The position numbers were made by a program, and so were the translations under genes. 64,000 bases of DNA, from assembly GCF_017744155.1 (NCBI RefSeq), contig NZ_JAGHQT010000015.1, forward strand, positions 29,243-93,242. The letters run 5' to 3'. Below the pieces are notes generated by a model. That model ran no database searches and was not told the origin of the DNA. It was given only the letters and a program-made list of their open reading frames with translations. Source of the stretch: Endozoicomonas sp. G2_1. GTDB lineage: Bacteria > Pseudomonadota > Gammaproteobacteria > Enterobacterales > Alteromonadaceae. Positions 48,414-56,654 of the stretch are shown piece by piece. Position 1 is the first letter of the stretch. Each line of letters opens with the position of its first letter.

Positions 48414-49205
48414 ATGATGGCAAGTAATAAAATTGAGCCCAAAATAACCTTAGATAACGAAGACCGCGCTGCATATATCAAGGAGCGAAAAACTCCTACC
48501 TCTCAATCTAAAATTGCAAGTGCAGCTGAGGTGAAATCGGCTAGTTCAACCAATTCTTTGTGGTTGTTTCTACTGTTAGCTATTGCCCTAGGTGGATACG
48601 GTGCCAGCTGGTGGCTGTATCAACAAACTCAGCAGCAATCGCAGTTAATTACTAAAGCGGAAGGTAGAATTGCTGATCTTGAACAGCAGCTATCGGCAAC
48701 TGGTGAAGAAATGGGGGAGTCTGCCGTTGCGATGCAAGTGAAAGTATCTGGCTTGGTTGAGAAAACCGATAAACTTTGGACTGAAATGGACAAGCTTTGG
48801 GCATCGGCATGGCGACGTAATCAAAGCGAAATAAAATCGTTAAATAGCAAGGTTCTTAAGCAAGGTAAACAAGTAACAGCAAACGTAAAAACAGCCGAAC
48901 AAGCCGCGCAACAAGTGACTGCAATAGGTACTAGAACTCAAACCATGCAAACCAATCTCGCACAGCTAAAACAATCGGTAGCTCAACAAGACTCACAAGT
49001 CAGAGAGCTTAAAGAGACCTTATTGCTCAACCAAGCAGATAGTTTGCAAGCGGAAACACAATTAACCGCAGTGAAAGAGCTACTCGATAAATTAGAACAG
49101 CAACAAAAAGCTCTTGCCCAGCAGGTACAGGCTTTGAGTAGTAACAACACGCAAGCGAACTCACAATCTGTAAGCGCTCAAGTGGCTGGAACTGCTGGTC
49201 AGTAA
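48414..49205 (+). CDS. Inner-membrane coiled-coil protein, unknown
   Basis: The 263-residue product has a cytoplasmic N-terminal part (NEDRAAYIKERKTP), one transmembrane helix (SLWLFLLLAIALGGYGASWW, residues 47-67), and a long periplasmic coiled coil with Gln-rich heptads (ITKAEGRIADLEQQLS through LEQQQKALAQQVQALSSN). A Trp-rich patch, LWTEMDKLWASAWRRN, lies in the first third. No known domain is recognised. Similar single-helix coiled-coil proteins occur in Alteromonadales. It is divergent from the ECF sigma gene and could be its target, which is speculation. Confidence 0.7.
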   Translation: MMASNKIEPKITLDNEDRAAYIKERKTPTSQSKIASAAEVKSASSTNSLWLFLLLAIALGGYGASWWLYQQTQQQSQLITKAEGRIADLEQQLSATGEEMGESAVAMQVKVSGLVEKTDKLWTEMDKLWASAWRRNQSEIKSLNSKVLKQGKQVTANVKTAEQAAQQVTAIGTRTQTMQTNLAQLKQSVAQQDSQVRELKETLLLNQADSLQAETQLTAVKELLDKLEQQQKALAQQVQALSSNNTQANSQSVSAQVAGTAGQ

Positions 49206-49282
49206 CTTTTCGAACACCTTTTTATTTGGTAGCAAGGCGCTAAGCTGCACTAGCACAGTTCCTTGCCGTCGGTACTGGATAG

Positions 49283-49576
49283 ATGTTTCATATTTTTCTT
49301 CACTTCGCATTCCCCTTGCTAATTGCAGTGATTTTTTTCAAAAGCCAGTGGCAAAAAGCTTATTTGCTGATGCTAGCCGGATTGCTTATTGATATCGACC
49401 ATTTGCTAGCGACTCCCATCTATGACCCAAATCGTTGTAGTGTCGGCTTTCATCCGCTGCATACCGCTATCCCAATCGCTATATACGCGTTGGCCTTAAT
49501 TCCCCAAAAGACGCGAATTGTTGCAATTGGCTTGTGTTTTCATATAGTACTAGACAGTCTTGATTGTTGGCTGTGA
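49283..49576 (+). CDS. DUF6122-like small membrane protein
   Basis: The 97-residue protein has three to four short helices and the pattern FHIFLHFAFPLLIAVIFF, then GLLIDIDHLLATPIYDPNRC and SVGFHPLHTAIPIAIYALAL. The D-x-D-H and H-P-L-H motifs are typical of the small DUF6122/DUF457-related membrane proteins, which look like reduced metal-dependent hydrolases. His and Asp residues could bind a metal in the membrane. Function not established. It converges with the VOC-protein gene. Confidence 0.7.
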   Translation: MFHIFLHFAFPLLIAVIFFKSQWQKAYLLMLAGLLIDIDHLLATPIYDPNRCSVGFHPLHTAIPIAIYALALIPQKTRIVAIGLCFHIVLDSLDCWL

Positions 49577-49614
49577 TTGTTGTTCTACTATTTTTCTGAT
49601 TACTTGTTCTACTG

Positions 49615-50037
49615 CTAGTCGTTATAACGATTGCGCTCACTAGGTATATCAGACAAGTATTCAACAAACTCTACCTCAAAACCTGCTGGGTCGAGAAAGT
49701 AAATATTTTTTCGATAGCGATCTGCCAAGCCATTTTTGTGTATAGGGTAGCCCGCTTGCGTTAGCCGTTCGATGACTGCGTCTAAATTATTGGTAACAAA
49801 AGCAAAGTGCGCCAAACCAACTTGGTGACCAGTAAGTTCTCGGTTTTCATCAATACCATTGTCAGTTAATGCGATATATTGATAATCATCGCCAAAGTGC
49901 AACCAATACCTGGGCTTGCCATACCATTCGCTGTCACCACCGCCCCGAATTGACCAATGCGGCATTGCCGCTCGATAGAAGTTTAAAGATTCTTCAATGT
50001 CGCTAACGACCAGATTAATGTGCTCAAGTTGAAACAT
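49615..50037 (-). CDS. VOC-family protein (glyoxalase/dioxygenase fold)
   Basis: The 140-residue protein has the paired beta-alpha-beta-beta-beta VOC fold. It starts FQLEHINLVVSDIEESLNFY, with His at position 5 as a metal ligand, and ends NIYFLDPAGFEVEFVEYLSD, where the Glu is the last metal ligand. It may be a glyoxalase-like or resistance protein; substrate unknown. The nearby gene at 50098 is an FMN reductase on the same strand, upstream, with a 60-base gap, so one transcript is possible. Confidence 0.8.
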   Translation of the reverse strand: MFQLEHINLVVSDIEESLNFYRAAMPHWSIRGGGDSEWYGKPRYWLHFGDDYQYIALTDNGIDENRELTGHQVGLAHFAFVTNNLDAVIERLTQAGYPIHKNGLADRYRKNIYFLDPAGFEVEFVEYLSDIPSERNRYND

Positions 50038-50097
50038 ATTTCGCTCCTAACAGTACTTTGCGTGTTTTAAGTTTAGTCGTGGCTTTACATGCCGTAC

Positions 50098-50730
50098 TCA
50101 CATGCCATAGCAATATTCCTGTTGTTTAGGATAAGGGCTGTCTTGATGCTGCTGGCGAACCCAAGCCAATGCTTGTGCGTATTGATACAAGGTGTGTATA
50201 CTGTATTGAATGCGCTCGCGTAAACCTTGTTCACGATTGTTTAGATCTGGTGTCGTATCTATGTTTTCTGTTAATACTGGGTTTAACACTTGTTCGACAT
50301 TTCTGATGATGAGGTGATCGGGAATGGGAACTAACTTATTGTTTTTCATGGCGTTCATCTTTAGCTCTGCAATCGGGTAAGCGCCACTAATACCACTAAC
50401 CACGGCGACCAAAAGGGCGGGTTTGTGGCCCGTGTCTTGGTTATCAGCCATCAGTAAAAAATTCTTTAACAGTGGTGAGGCCATGCCGCCCCATTCAGGG
50501 GTGATTAATACCAATGCATCTGCCTTTTTAAGTTTCCCTTCTATTTCGGGCCAAGTACTGTTGGCTACGTATTTACTGGCATTGTTACCATCCCAAAACG
50601 GCAATTGATAATCGCAAAGGTCGATATGATCGACGTGACTAAACTGTTGGCTAATGACTTTAATATGTCTCGCAACTTTAGCGCTCTGAGAAGCTTTGCG
50701 TTGACTACTGCTAATAATAAGTAAGTTCAT
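50098..50730 (-). CDS. NADPH-dependent FMN reductase family protein
   Basis: The 210-residue protein has the flavodoxin-like fold: LLIISSSQRKASQSAKVARH (phosphate loop), ALVLITPEWGGMASPLLKNF (FMN-binding strand-loop) and LLVAVVSGISGAYPIAELKM. It reduces FMN, quinones or chromate/azo compounds with NADPH. Cytoplasmic. A 13-bp inverted repeat in front of its start is a strong operator candidate, so it is probably regulated by a redox-sensing regulator not encoded in the adjacent genes. Confidence 0.85.
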   Translation of the reverse strand: MNLLIISSSQRKASQSAKVARHIKVISQQFSHVDHIDLCDYQLPFWDGNNASKYVANSTWPEIEGKLKKADALVLITPEWGGMASPLLKNFLLMADNQDTGHKPALLVAVVSGISGAYPIAELKMNAMKNNKLVPIPDHLIIRNVEQVLNPVLTENIDTTPDLNNREQGLRERIQYSIHTLYQYAQALAWVRQQHQDSPYPKQQEYCYGM

Positions 50731-50783
50731 TGTGCTCTCCCATTTGTTTATATAAATTAAAAACTATATATAATTTAATTCGA

Positions 50784-50831
50784 CAACTATACAAAGTAAA
50801 GTGTTTATAAATATTTTGCTTTGTATAGTTG
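50784..50831. promoter_or_regulatory. 13-bp inverted repeat upstream of FMN reductase gene
   Basis: CAACTATACAAAG (50784-50796) and CTTTGTATAGTTG (50819-50831) are perfect inverted 13-mers separated by 22 bases. The gene start is 54 bases to the left. The sequence is of the kind bound by HxlR/MarR-type regulators of quinone-reductase genes (inference). Confidence 0.55.
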
Positions 50832-50953
50832 ATATTCAGGCGATGAATCTTTTCACGTAATTCAGGGGGAGTGCATGAGTTATCGCTACGGCCTTTAAAC
50901 TCAGAGGGGTAGCTGGTTATAATGTTGAAAGTGAAATTTACTTGGTTAAAACG

Positions 50954-51142
50954 ATGAATCGGAAGAAAAAGATAAAAGAGACCTTGAAGAAAAAAGCTAA
51001 AAAAGCCAACGCTAAATTACATCGGCCGAGTAAGAACAAGCCTAGGTATATTGCAAAAGCTGATCGCGCTAAAACAGATCAACAAGCGCTAATCGCTCAA
51101 ACCGAAGATAACACTGATGTTATAGAAATTGCGGATAGTTAA
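50954..51142 (+). CDS. DUF2986-family small basic protein
   Basis: The 62-residue product begins MNRKKKIKETLKKKAKKANA, then KNKPRYIAKADRAKTD, the signature of DUF2986, a short basic gammaproteobacterial protein of unknown function. The start is set at 50954; earlier TTG-type starts are unlikely. The lysine-rich N-terminus could bind nucleic acid, which is only inference. No ribosome binding site is strong. It is a single gene. Confidence 0.75.
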   Translation: MNRKKKIKETLKKKAKKANAKLHRPSKNKPRYIAKADRAKTDQQALIAQTEDNTDVIEIADS

Positions 51143-51245
51143 TAGGTCAATAGTAAAGCCTATAATAGCGCTAAGCGTCCATTGATGTTGAGTTAGTTGA
51201 TGAAGGCTTGCCGTGTGCATCATATAAAATATTGAGGAACAGTGA

Positions 51246-52190
51246 ATGTTGAGTAAAACAAAACAAAAAAGCCGTTGGCAACTTGCTGCTGTGCTATCAA
51301 CCTTGTTATACAGTGGTATCGCTACCTGCCATCAAGATCACAGTCATCCAAATTCAGCCATTAAACAAGCTGCTGAATTTGGCCAAGCAACTTACTTGGG
51401 TAACGAAGCGGTAATGATAGAACATGGCGACACCAAAATCTTGTTTGATCCGTTTTTTCACAACAGCTATGGCACTTATCAATTGGTGCCAGAAGCAATG
51501 CGACAAGCCATGATGCAAGGCCAGCCACCTTACGACAACATTGACGCAATCTTTATCAGTCACGCCCATGGCGACCACTTTTCGGCGCAAGATGTTTTAA
51601 CCTATTTAACTCGCCACCAAAACACTTGGCTAGTCGCGCCAAATCAAGCGATTGAACAGTTATATCGCTTCGCTGAAAAAGAGCAGCAAGATATGGCCGC
51701 GATTAAAGCTCGTCTTGTGGCAGTGCCACTTAACTTTGGTGATCAGCCTTGGCGTAATAAAGTTAACGGCTTAGTAGTTGAAGCAGTGAGAATACCTCAT
51801 GCGGGTTGGCCACAGCGAGCAGACGTTGAAAACTTGGTATTTCGCGTCGCTTTGGCCGATGAAGGCACAAAACAAGAGAGCAATGTCGTCGTTATGCATA
51901 TGGGCGACGCTGATCCTGATGATGACCATTTTAGACCTTTTAAAGCGCATTGGCAGCGCAAAGTCACTGATACCGCATTTCCTCCTTATTGGTTTTTTTA
52001 CTCAATGGAAGGCAATGATATTTTAACTGAGCATATTAATGCCAAACAGCATATTGGTGTTCATGTCCCGGTTAATGTGCCAAAAGAATTAAAAGCAACA
52101 GGTAAGCAGTTTTTCTCAAAGCCGGGTCAGCAGCAAACAATAGGCAATGGCATGACAAAACAAGGTGCTGAAGATCACCATCATGATTAA
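51246..52190 (+). CDS. Exported metallo-beta-lactamase-fold hydrolase
   Basis: The 314-residue protein has an N-terminal export signal (LAAVLSTLLYSGIATC, possibly a lipobox-like Cys28 that is not a canonical LxxC). The MBL motif is intact: SHAHGDHFS with His106, His108, Asp110 and His111. Later ligands are in RIPHAGWPQRA and MHMGDADPDD. A His-rich stretch HQDHSH follows the signal and HHHD ends the protein. It is probably periplasmic with zinc. The last eight bases overlap the kinase gene. Substrate unknown. Confidence 0.82.
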   Translation: MLSKTKQKSRWQLAAVLSTLLYSGIATCHQDHSHPNSAIKQAAEFGQATYLGNEAVMIEHGDTKILFDPFFHNSYGTYQLVPEAMRQAMMQGQPPYDNIDAIFISHAHGDHFSAQDVLTYLTRHQNTWLVAPNQAIEQLYRFAEKEQQDMAAIKARLVAVPLNFGDQPWRNKVNGLVVEAVRIPHAGWPQRADVENLVFRVALADEGTKQESNVVVMHMGDADPDDDHFRPFKAHWQRKVTDTAFPPYWFFYSMEGNDILTEHINAKQHIGVHVPVNVPKELKATGKQFFSKPGQQQTIGNGMTKQGAEDHHHD

Positions 52191-53190
52191 TCAAGATGAA
52201 AATCACGGTGATTTAGTTTTCGAGACACTTGCCGAATTAGCGCCCAACGCTGAGTTTTATCGCCAGAGTGTTATTCAAGGCTTGTGGAGTGGTTATGGCG
52301 AATTAGCCCGCTACTGTGACAAAAATAGTTCGCTAAGCGTTATTGTTAAATATATACAACCGCCAAGCGCTGAAAAAAACGCTCATCCCAGAGGGTGGGG
52401 TGGCGACTTTGCTCACCAACGCAAGCTGCGCTATTATCAAGTTGAACAAGCTTTTTATCAAGGTTATAGCCAACGTTGTTCGTCAAGTTGCCGAGTACCT
52501 AAATTACTTGCGGCCAAGACTAATCGGCAGCAACAAGTTTTAGTGTTAGAAGATTTAGACGACGCAGGTTATTTTGTTCGCCCCGAGCAAGTTAATCTTA
52601 ATGTGATTAAAAGTGCATTGGCGTGGTTAGCAAATTTTCACAGTCAGTTTATTGGTACGAGTGCGGAAAATTTGTGGCCTACAGGTTGCTACTGGCATTT
52701 GGCAACTAGACCTAATGAGTTTGCCAACATGGGTGACAGTGAATTAAAAACTCGGGCGAGCAAGATAGATCACGAGTTAACCAATGCAAAGTTTCAAACT
52801 TTAGTTCATGGCGACGCTAAACTGGCAAACTTGTGTTTTAATCACGACGGCAGCGAGTTAGCCGCAGTTGATTTTCAGTACGTCGGCGCCGGTGTTGGTG
52901 TCAAAGACGTTGCTTACTTTCTTGGTAGCTGTTTAGCCGAGAAAGAACTCTTTGATTATCACAATTTGTTATTGGATCATTATTTTGATGTTTTGACTAA
53001 CGCCTTGGTGAAAGCACATGATCTGAGTCAAGCTACTTGTAATCAGTTAGAAACTGAGTGGCGTGATTTGTATCCACTTGCTTGGGCGGATTTTCATCGC
53101 TTTTTAATGGGCTGGAGCCCAGAGCACAAAAAAGTGAACCGCTATATGGCGGCGCAAACTGAAATAGCCCTCAATCGTTATAGAAAATAA
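52183..53190 (+). CDS. Phosphotransferase (EcKinase/APH-like)
   Basis: The 335-residue protein (ATG 52183) overlaps the MBL gene stop by eight bases. It has kinase-like motifs of the aminoglycoside phosphotransferase/ecdysteroid-kinase-like group: Lys in SVIVKYIQPP (ATP-binding strand), LVLEDLDDAGYFVRPEQ, catalytic LVHGDAKLANLCF with the H-G-D-x5-N pattern, and AVDFQYVGAGVGVKDVAYFL (DFQ instead of DFG). It phosphorylates a small molecule, unknown which. Overlap suggests co-translation with the MBL protein. Confidence 0.82.
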   Translation: MINQDENHGDLVFETLAELAPNAEFYRQSVIQGLWSGYGELARYCDKNSSLSVIVKYIQPPSAEKNAHPRGWGGDFAHQRKLRYYQVEQAFYQGYSQRCSSSCRVPKLLAAKTNRQQQVLVLEDLDDAGYFVRPEQVNLNVIKSALAWLANFHSQFIGTSAENLWPTGCYWHLATRPNEFANMGDSELKTRASKIDHELTNAKFQTLVHGDAKLANLCFNHDGSELAAVDFQYVGAGVGVKDVAYFLGSCLAEKELFDYHNLLLDHYFDVLTNALVKAHDLSQATCNQLETEWRDLYPLAWADFHRFLMGWSPEHKKVNRYMAAQTEIALNRYRK

Positions 53191-53223
53191 AAATAATAAA
53201 ACTTAGTTTTTATGGAGAAAATA

Positions 53224-53841
53224 ATGACTTCAGCGACGGTGCCGAAAACGGCTTTTGAGCTAAGCGATGCTTCGGATTGGCAGATTGATTGGCAAACCGA
53301 ACGCTTGACTATTCGTCTATTACAAACTCAAGACTATCAAGTTGAATTTGGTCATGCATCTAACCCCGAGATTATGCGCTACATTGCTGATATTGATGAC
53401 TTAGCTGCGGTTGAAGCTAAAGTTCGCTCGGCATTTGAACCGTGGCAGGGCAAAGATGGTGAATGGCTGTTACTACCTATTTTTCGCACTGAACATCAAG
53501 AGAGCGATGGCGGCCATATCGGTATGGTTTGCCTGCGCTTTGAGTCAGTTGAGTTTAAACGGGTCGAAATTGGCTATCGTTTACATCCCAATTTCCACGG
53601 TCAGGGCTACGGCTTAGAAGCGACGACAGCCTTGATTCAGTTTTTGTTTGAGCAAATCAAGATCAACAAGGTTGTTGCTTACTGCGTTGCTGAGCACAGC
53701 CATTCATATCGACTGATGGAAAAACTTGGCATGAAGCGAGAGGGGCAACTACGTCAGCATTCAACGTTATCGGGACGTTGGCATGATGAGCTGGTTTACG
53801 GCTTATTAGCGCAGGAATACCGAGACAACTTTGGAGCATAA
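53224..53841 (+). CDS. GNAT-family N-acetyltransferase (RimJ/RimL type)
   Basis: The 205-residue product starts at 53224 with GGAG seven bases upstream; a frame to 53212 exists. It shows the RimJ-like layout with LTIRLLQTQDYQVEFGHASN and the acetyl-CoA loop YRLHPNFHGQGYGLEATTAL, then VVAYCVAEHSHSYRLMEKLG and MKREGQLRQHSTLSGRWHDE. Acetylates an amino group, perhaps of a protein or antibiotic. Transcribed 33 bases after the kinase gene, so possibly the third gene of that operon. Confidence 0.82.
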   Translation: MTSATVPKTAFELSDASDWQIDWQTERLTIRLLQTQDYQVEFGHASNPEIMRYIADIDDLAAVEAKVRSAFEPWQGKDGEWLLLPIFRTEHQESDGGHIGMVCLRFESVEFKRVEIGYRLHPNFHGQGYGLEATTALIQFLFEQIKINKVVAYCVAEHSHSYRLMEKLGMKREGQLRQHSTLSGRWHDELVYGLLAQEYRDNFGA

Positions 53842-53864
53842 CAGTCGTTTTTTGAACCCTATGT

Positions 53865-54467
53865 TTAACTAATGTTGTTGTTATTGCTGTCTTTGATGAT
53901 CTCTAGCTTGTTTGGCAAAAACTGCTGACCATAGTTTTTTACCAGCTTCCTCAGTTTTGGTGTGATACGCGTATGGCAAAATGGCCTGTTTGGGTCTTGA
54001 TAATAGTAGTTTTGCTGTTGGCCCGCAGACAAATAAAAATCATTGAAACTCAGCGCTTGAGTTAGCACTTTAGCGTCGCCATTGGTGATTCTAGTTTGAT
54101 TAATTTGCGCGATAATTATCTCGGCTTGTGCTTGTTGTTGTGGATTAAAGGTATAAATAGCACTTGGGTAGCGCGCTCTTAATGCGTGCTTTTTATCGGC
54201 ACTGTGGCTTGCGATGTGAATATTGATTAGCAGTGCTAAATCTATTTTTTGCCTTTGGTAGGTAACTAAAATACCTTCGTAGTAAGCTGGCGTTAACGAT
54301 TCCTGACCATGATTGTCTAGCACTTGAACGCTCTGGTCTAACTGTTCTTTCGCATTGATCCAACCTTGTTCCACCTTAACAATACCGATTAATGAGTTAA
54401 ATATTGCTTCCATGCACCAATAACAATGTCCGCTTAAACCAAGTTGTTCTGTAAGCTCTTTAGTCAT
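53865..54467 (-). CDS. MsrA-like protein with modified catalytic motif
   Basis: The product of 200 residues resembles peptide methionine sulfoxide reductase A. It has the opening GHCYWCMEAIFNSLIGIVKV where MsrA has GCFWC; the Cys followed by Y-W-C-x-E is kept. It ends FYLSAGQQQNYYYQDPNRPF followed by CHTRITPKLRKLV, the MsrA C-terminal region. The match is distant and the length is somewhat short of the plant type but typical for bacterial MsrA. It would reduce methionine-S-sulfoxide. No signal peptide, so cytoplasmic. The start is ATG 54467 (GTG 54470 is alternative). Confidence 0.7.
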   Translation of the reverse strand: MTKELTEQLGLSGHCYWCMEAIFNSLIGIVKVEQGWINAKEQLDQSVQVLDNHGQESLTPAYYEGILVTYQRQKIDLALLINIHIASHSADKKHALRARYPSAIYTFNPQQQAQAEIIIAQINQTRITNGDAKVLTQALSFNDFYLSAGQQQNYYYQDPNRPFCHTRITPKLRKLVKNYGQQFLPNKLEIIKDSNNNNIS

Positions 54468-54570
54468 CACCTGTCGTTTTTACCTTAGTATCTTGAGTAC
54501 ATCTTTTATTAGACCTTATTAAGACTATTCGTTTCCACGCTCTTGCTAATCATTCAATTTTTCTCTGAAC

Positions 54571-54582
54571 TGACCTAGGTCA
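54571..54582. promoter_or_regulatory. FNR-like palindrome before a small membrane-protein gene
   Basis: TGACCTAGGTCA (54571-54582) is a perfect 12-base palindrome. With flanking bases it reads CTGAC-CTAG-GTCAA, similar to FNR/CRP-type half-sites but not the consensus TTGAT. It lies 73 bases upstream of the start at 54656 and 104 bases from the divergent MsrA-like gene. Confidence 0.35.
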
Positions 54583-54655
54583 AAGTTTTTTAACTGACAT
54601 CATATAGAGTGGACTAGTCAGTTCGCAATCTGTGCTTTTTGGGGGAGGATTGGCA

Positions 54656-54967
54656 ATGTCTAAGCAATTGAGTGCTAAACAGGCTGAACAAAAAACGATT
54701 TTTGTTTTAAAGGTGTTTATTGTTATCGGCCTATGTCTTCTACTAACTGGCCATATTTTGATGGAATATGTTCATTTGCCGGAGAAAATGGGGGTAGCAG
54801 GTATGGTGATTAGCGCCAGTTGTATTGCTTTTGGTTTAGTTTTTTCTCTGCCAACTAAAATGTATCTAACCTTTATTTTGGTTAAAAGAGAGAATAATGA
54901 AAGCGGCTTGACGGTTAAAAGTGAAAGCGCAAGCAAAAATAACAAAGCAAAGGTTAAGGACGAGTAA
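54656..54967 (+). CDS. Small two-helix membrane protein, unknown
   Basis: The start is set at 54656 with the strong GGGGGAGG upstream. The 103-residue product has a polar N-terminus (MSKQLSAKQAEQKTIF), two helices (VLKVFIVIGLCLLLTGHILM and GVAGMVISASCIAFGLVFSL) and a charged, Ser/Lys-rich C-terminal tail. I recognise no family. It stands alone between the MsrA-like gene and the folD terminator region. Confidence 0.65.
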   Translation: MSKQLSAKQAEQKTIFVLKVFIVIGLCLLLTGHILMEYVHLPEKMGVAGMVISASCIAFGLVFSLPTKMYLTFILVKRENNESGLTVKSESASKNNKAKVKDE

Positions 54968-55049
54968 ACAAATAAGGCAAGAGCGGCGAAAACAACTAGC
55001 TAACTAGAAGGTGGTTGAGTAGAGTACCGATACTAGGGCTAGGGAGTGC

Positions 55050-55080
55050 TAGGGCTTAACATCAGCTAAGCCCTAATTTT
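55050..55080 (+). terminator. Terminator between small membrane-protein gene and folD
   Basis: TAGGGCTTA (55050-55058) pairs with TAAGCCCTA (55067-55075), 9 bp with an 8-base loop, then TTTT at 55077-55080. It ends the plus-strand gene and lies ten bases from the folD 3' end. Confidence 0.75.
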
Positions 55081-55089
55081 GACGTGATG

Positions 55090-55968
55090 TTAAGATTCGC
55101 TAAATTGTTCGCAGGCAATTAGGGTATTTTCAATTAAGCTCGCTACGGTCATTGGCCCAACTCCACCGGGTACCGGCGTAATAAAACTCGCATTTTGTTC
55201 GGCAATGGCAAATTCAACATCACCTACTAGTTTACCTGAGTCTAAACGATTGATACCGACATCAATCACAATCGCACCCGGCTTAATCCAGCTGCCTGGA
55301 ATAAATTCTGGCTTGCCAACGGCAACAACAATTAAATCGGCTTGTTTTACTTTTTGCTCAAGGTTTTTGGTAAAGCGATGAGTTGTGGTGACTGTGCAAC
55401 CTGCCAGTAATAGCTCTAAGCTCATTGGGCGGCCTACTATATTCGAGGCACCAACGACCAAGGCATCTAAACCGTGAGTTTTTACGCCCGTTGACTCGAT
55501 CAACGACATAATCCCTTTCGGTGTACAGGGTCTGAGACCTGGCTGACGAAGGGCGAGTTTGCCAACATTAGATGGGTGAAATCCATCGACATCTTTCTTA
55601 GGGTTGATGTGCTCAATCACCAAATTAGCATCTAAGCCTTCGGGTAAAGGCAATTGTACCAATATGCCATCGACACTGTTGTCGTGATTAAGTTTATCAA
55701 TAAGTGCTAACAGTTCTTGTTCTGTGGTGGTTTCCGGTAAATCGTATGACTTGGATACAAAACCAACTTCCTCACAAGCTCTGCGTTTACTACCAACATA
55801 GACTTCTGATGCAGGATCATTGCCCACTAATATAACAGCAAGCCCGGGCGCTCTTTTACCTTGTGCGACCCTCGCTTGAACATTTTCTTTGACTGAAAGG
55901 CGAATTTGCTGAGCGATGGCTTTGCCATCGATAAGCTGTGCTGATGAAGTTGTATGCTCTGCGGACAT
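55090..55968 (-). CDS. folD: Methylenetetrahydrofolate dehydrogenase/cyclohydrolase FolD
   Basis: The 292-residue protein has FolD signatures: [20 protein letters not shown] with the catalytic Lys in [20 protein letters not shown], and [16 protein letters not shown] (here [20 protein letters not shown]). The NADP loop is [20 protein letters not shown], then [21 protein letters not shown]. Bifunctional: oxidises 5,10-methylene-THF to methenyl-THF and hydrolyses it to formyl-THF in one-carbon metabolism. Cytoplasmic. Divergent from the tRNA cluster; the folD-tRNA-tig order is common in this group of bacteria. Confidence 0.95.
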   Translation of the reverse strand: MSAEHTTSSAQLIDGKAIAQQIRLSVKENVQARVAQGKRAPGLAVILVGNDPASEVYVGSKRRACEEVGFVSKSYDLPETTTEQELLALIDKLNHDNSVDGILVQLPLPEGLDANLVIEHINPKKDVDGFHPSNVGKLALRQPGLRPCTPKGIMSLIESTGVKTHGLDALVVGASNIVGRPMSLELLLAGCTVTTTHRFTKNLEQKVKQADLIVVAVGKPEFIPGSWIKPGAIVIDVGINRLDSGKLVGDVEFAIAEQNASFITPVPGGVGPMTVASLIENTLIACEQFSES

Positions 55969-56179
55969 AAATAAACGGCTCTGATATTAGTGGTAAAAAA
56001 GAACAGCGTTATTTTCGCACAAATAAAATTCGGCGTGTAGCGCAAATAGCAAACTAATTGATAAATCTTTTATATGGAGGAATACGGTTGAAAATTGACT
56101 ATATTTCCATGCTTTTTATGATATTTTAATCACTGTGGCGTAAAAGTGACCGAACGGTAAAGTTTTTTCAAAAAAGTGT

Positions 56180-56208
56180 TTGACGCGCTCAAAGCAACTC
56201 GGTAATAT
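56180..56208 (+). promoter_or_regulatory. Sigma-70 promoter of the tRNA cluster
   Basis: TTGACG (56180-56185) and TAATAT (56203-56208) are spaced by exactly 17 bases. A GC-rich stretch CCGCACCCG follows, a stringent-type discriminator. The first tRNA begins 42 bases after the -10. Confidence 0.8.
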
Positions 56209-56250
56209 CCGCACCCGTTGAAGGCGACACAGCTTTTAACAAAAATATGT

Positions 56251-56327
56251 CGGTGATTAGCGCAGCTTGGTAGCGCACTTGGTTTGGGTCCAAGGGGTCG
56301 TAGGTTCAAATCCTACATCACCGACCA
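56251..56327 (+). tRNA. tRNA-Pro (anticodon TGG)
   Basis: A 77-base cloverleaf starting CGGTGAT, anticodon loop TTTGGGT (anticodon TGG), T-loop GGTTCAAATCC and encoded CCA. Acceptor CGGTGAT pairs with ATCACCG. First gene of a four-tRNA transcript. Confidence 0.95.
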
Positions 56328-56395
56328 CTTTCTTAAAGTCAAATGATTTTTAGAAAGTAAGCTATGTAGTATTAGCATAGTTCTGTAGGTACTGT

Positions 56396-56472
<77 letters not shown>

Positions 56473-56490
56473 TGCTCACAAAGTATAGTG

Positions 56491-56566
56491 GTGGCTGTAG
56501 CTCAGTTGGTAGAGCCCCGGATTGTGATTCCGGTTGTCGTGGGTTCAAGTCCCATCAGCCACCCCA
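56491..56566 (+). tRNA. tRNA-His (anticodon GTG)
   Basis: A 76-base cloverleaf, GTGGCTG acceptor, anticodon loop TTGTGAT (anticodon GTG), T-loop GGTTCAAGTCC and encoded CCA. A G at 56490 provides the extra 5' G(-1) that opposes the discriminator C, the tRNA-His hallmark. Confidence 0.95.
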
Positions 56567-56577
56567 TTAAATGATAT

Positions 56578-56654
56578 CGGTGATTAGCGCAGCTTGGTAG
56601 CGCACTTGGTTTGGGTCCAAGGGGTCGTAGGTTCAAATCCTACATCACCGACCA
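56578..56654 (+). tRNA. tRNA-Pro (anticodon TGG), second identical copy
   Basis: All 77 bases equal the copy at 56251-56327. It lies 11 bases after tRNA-His and is the last gene of the cluster. Confidence 0.95.
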
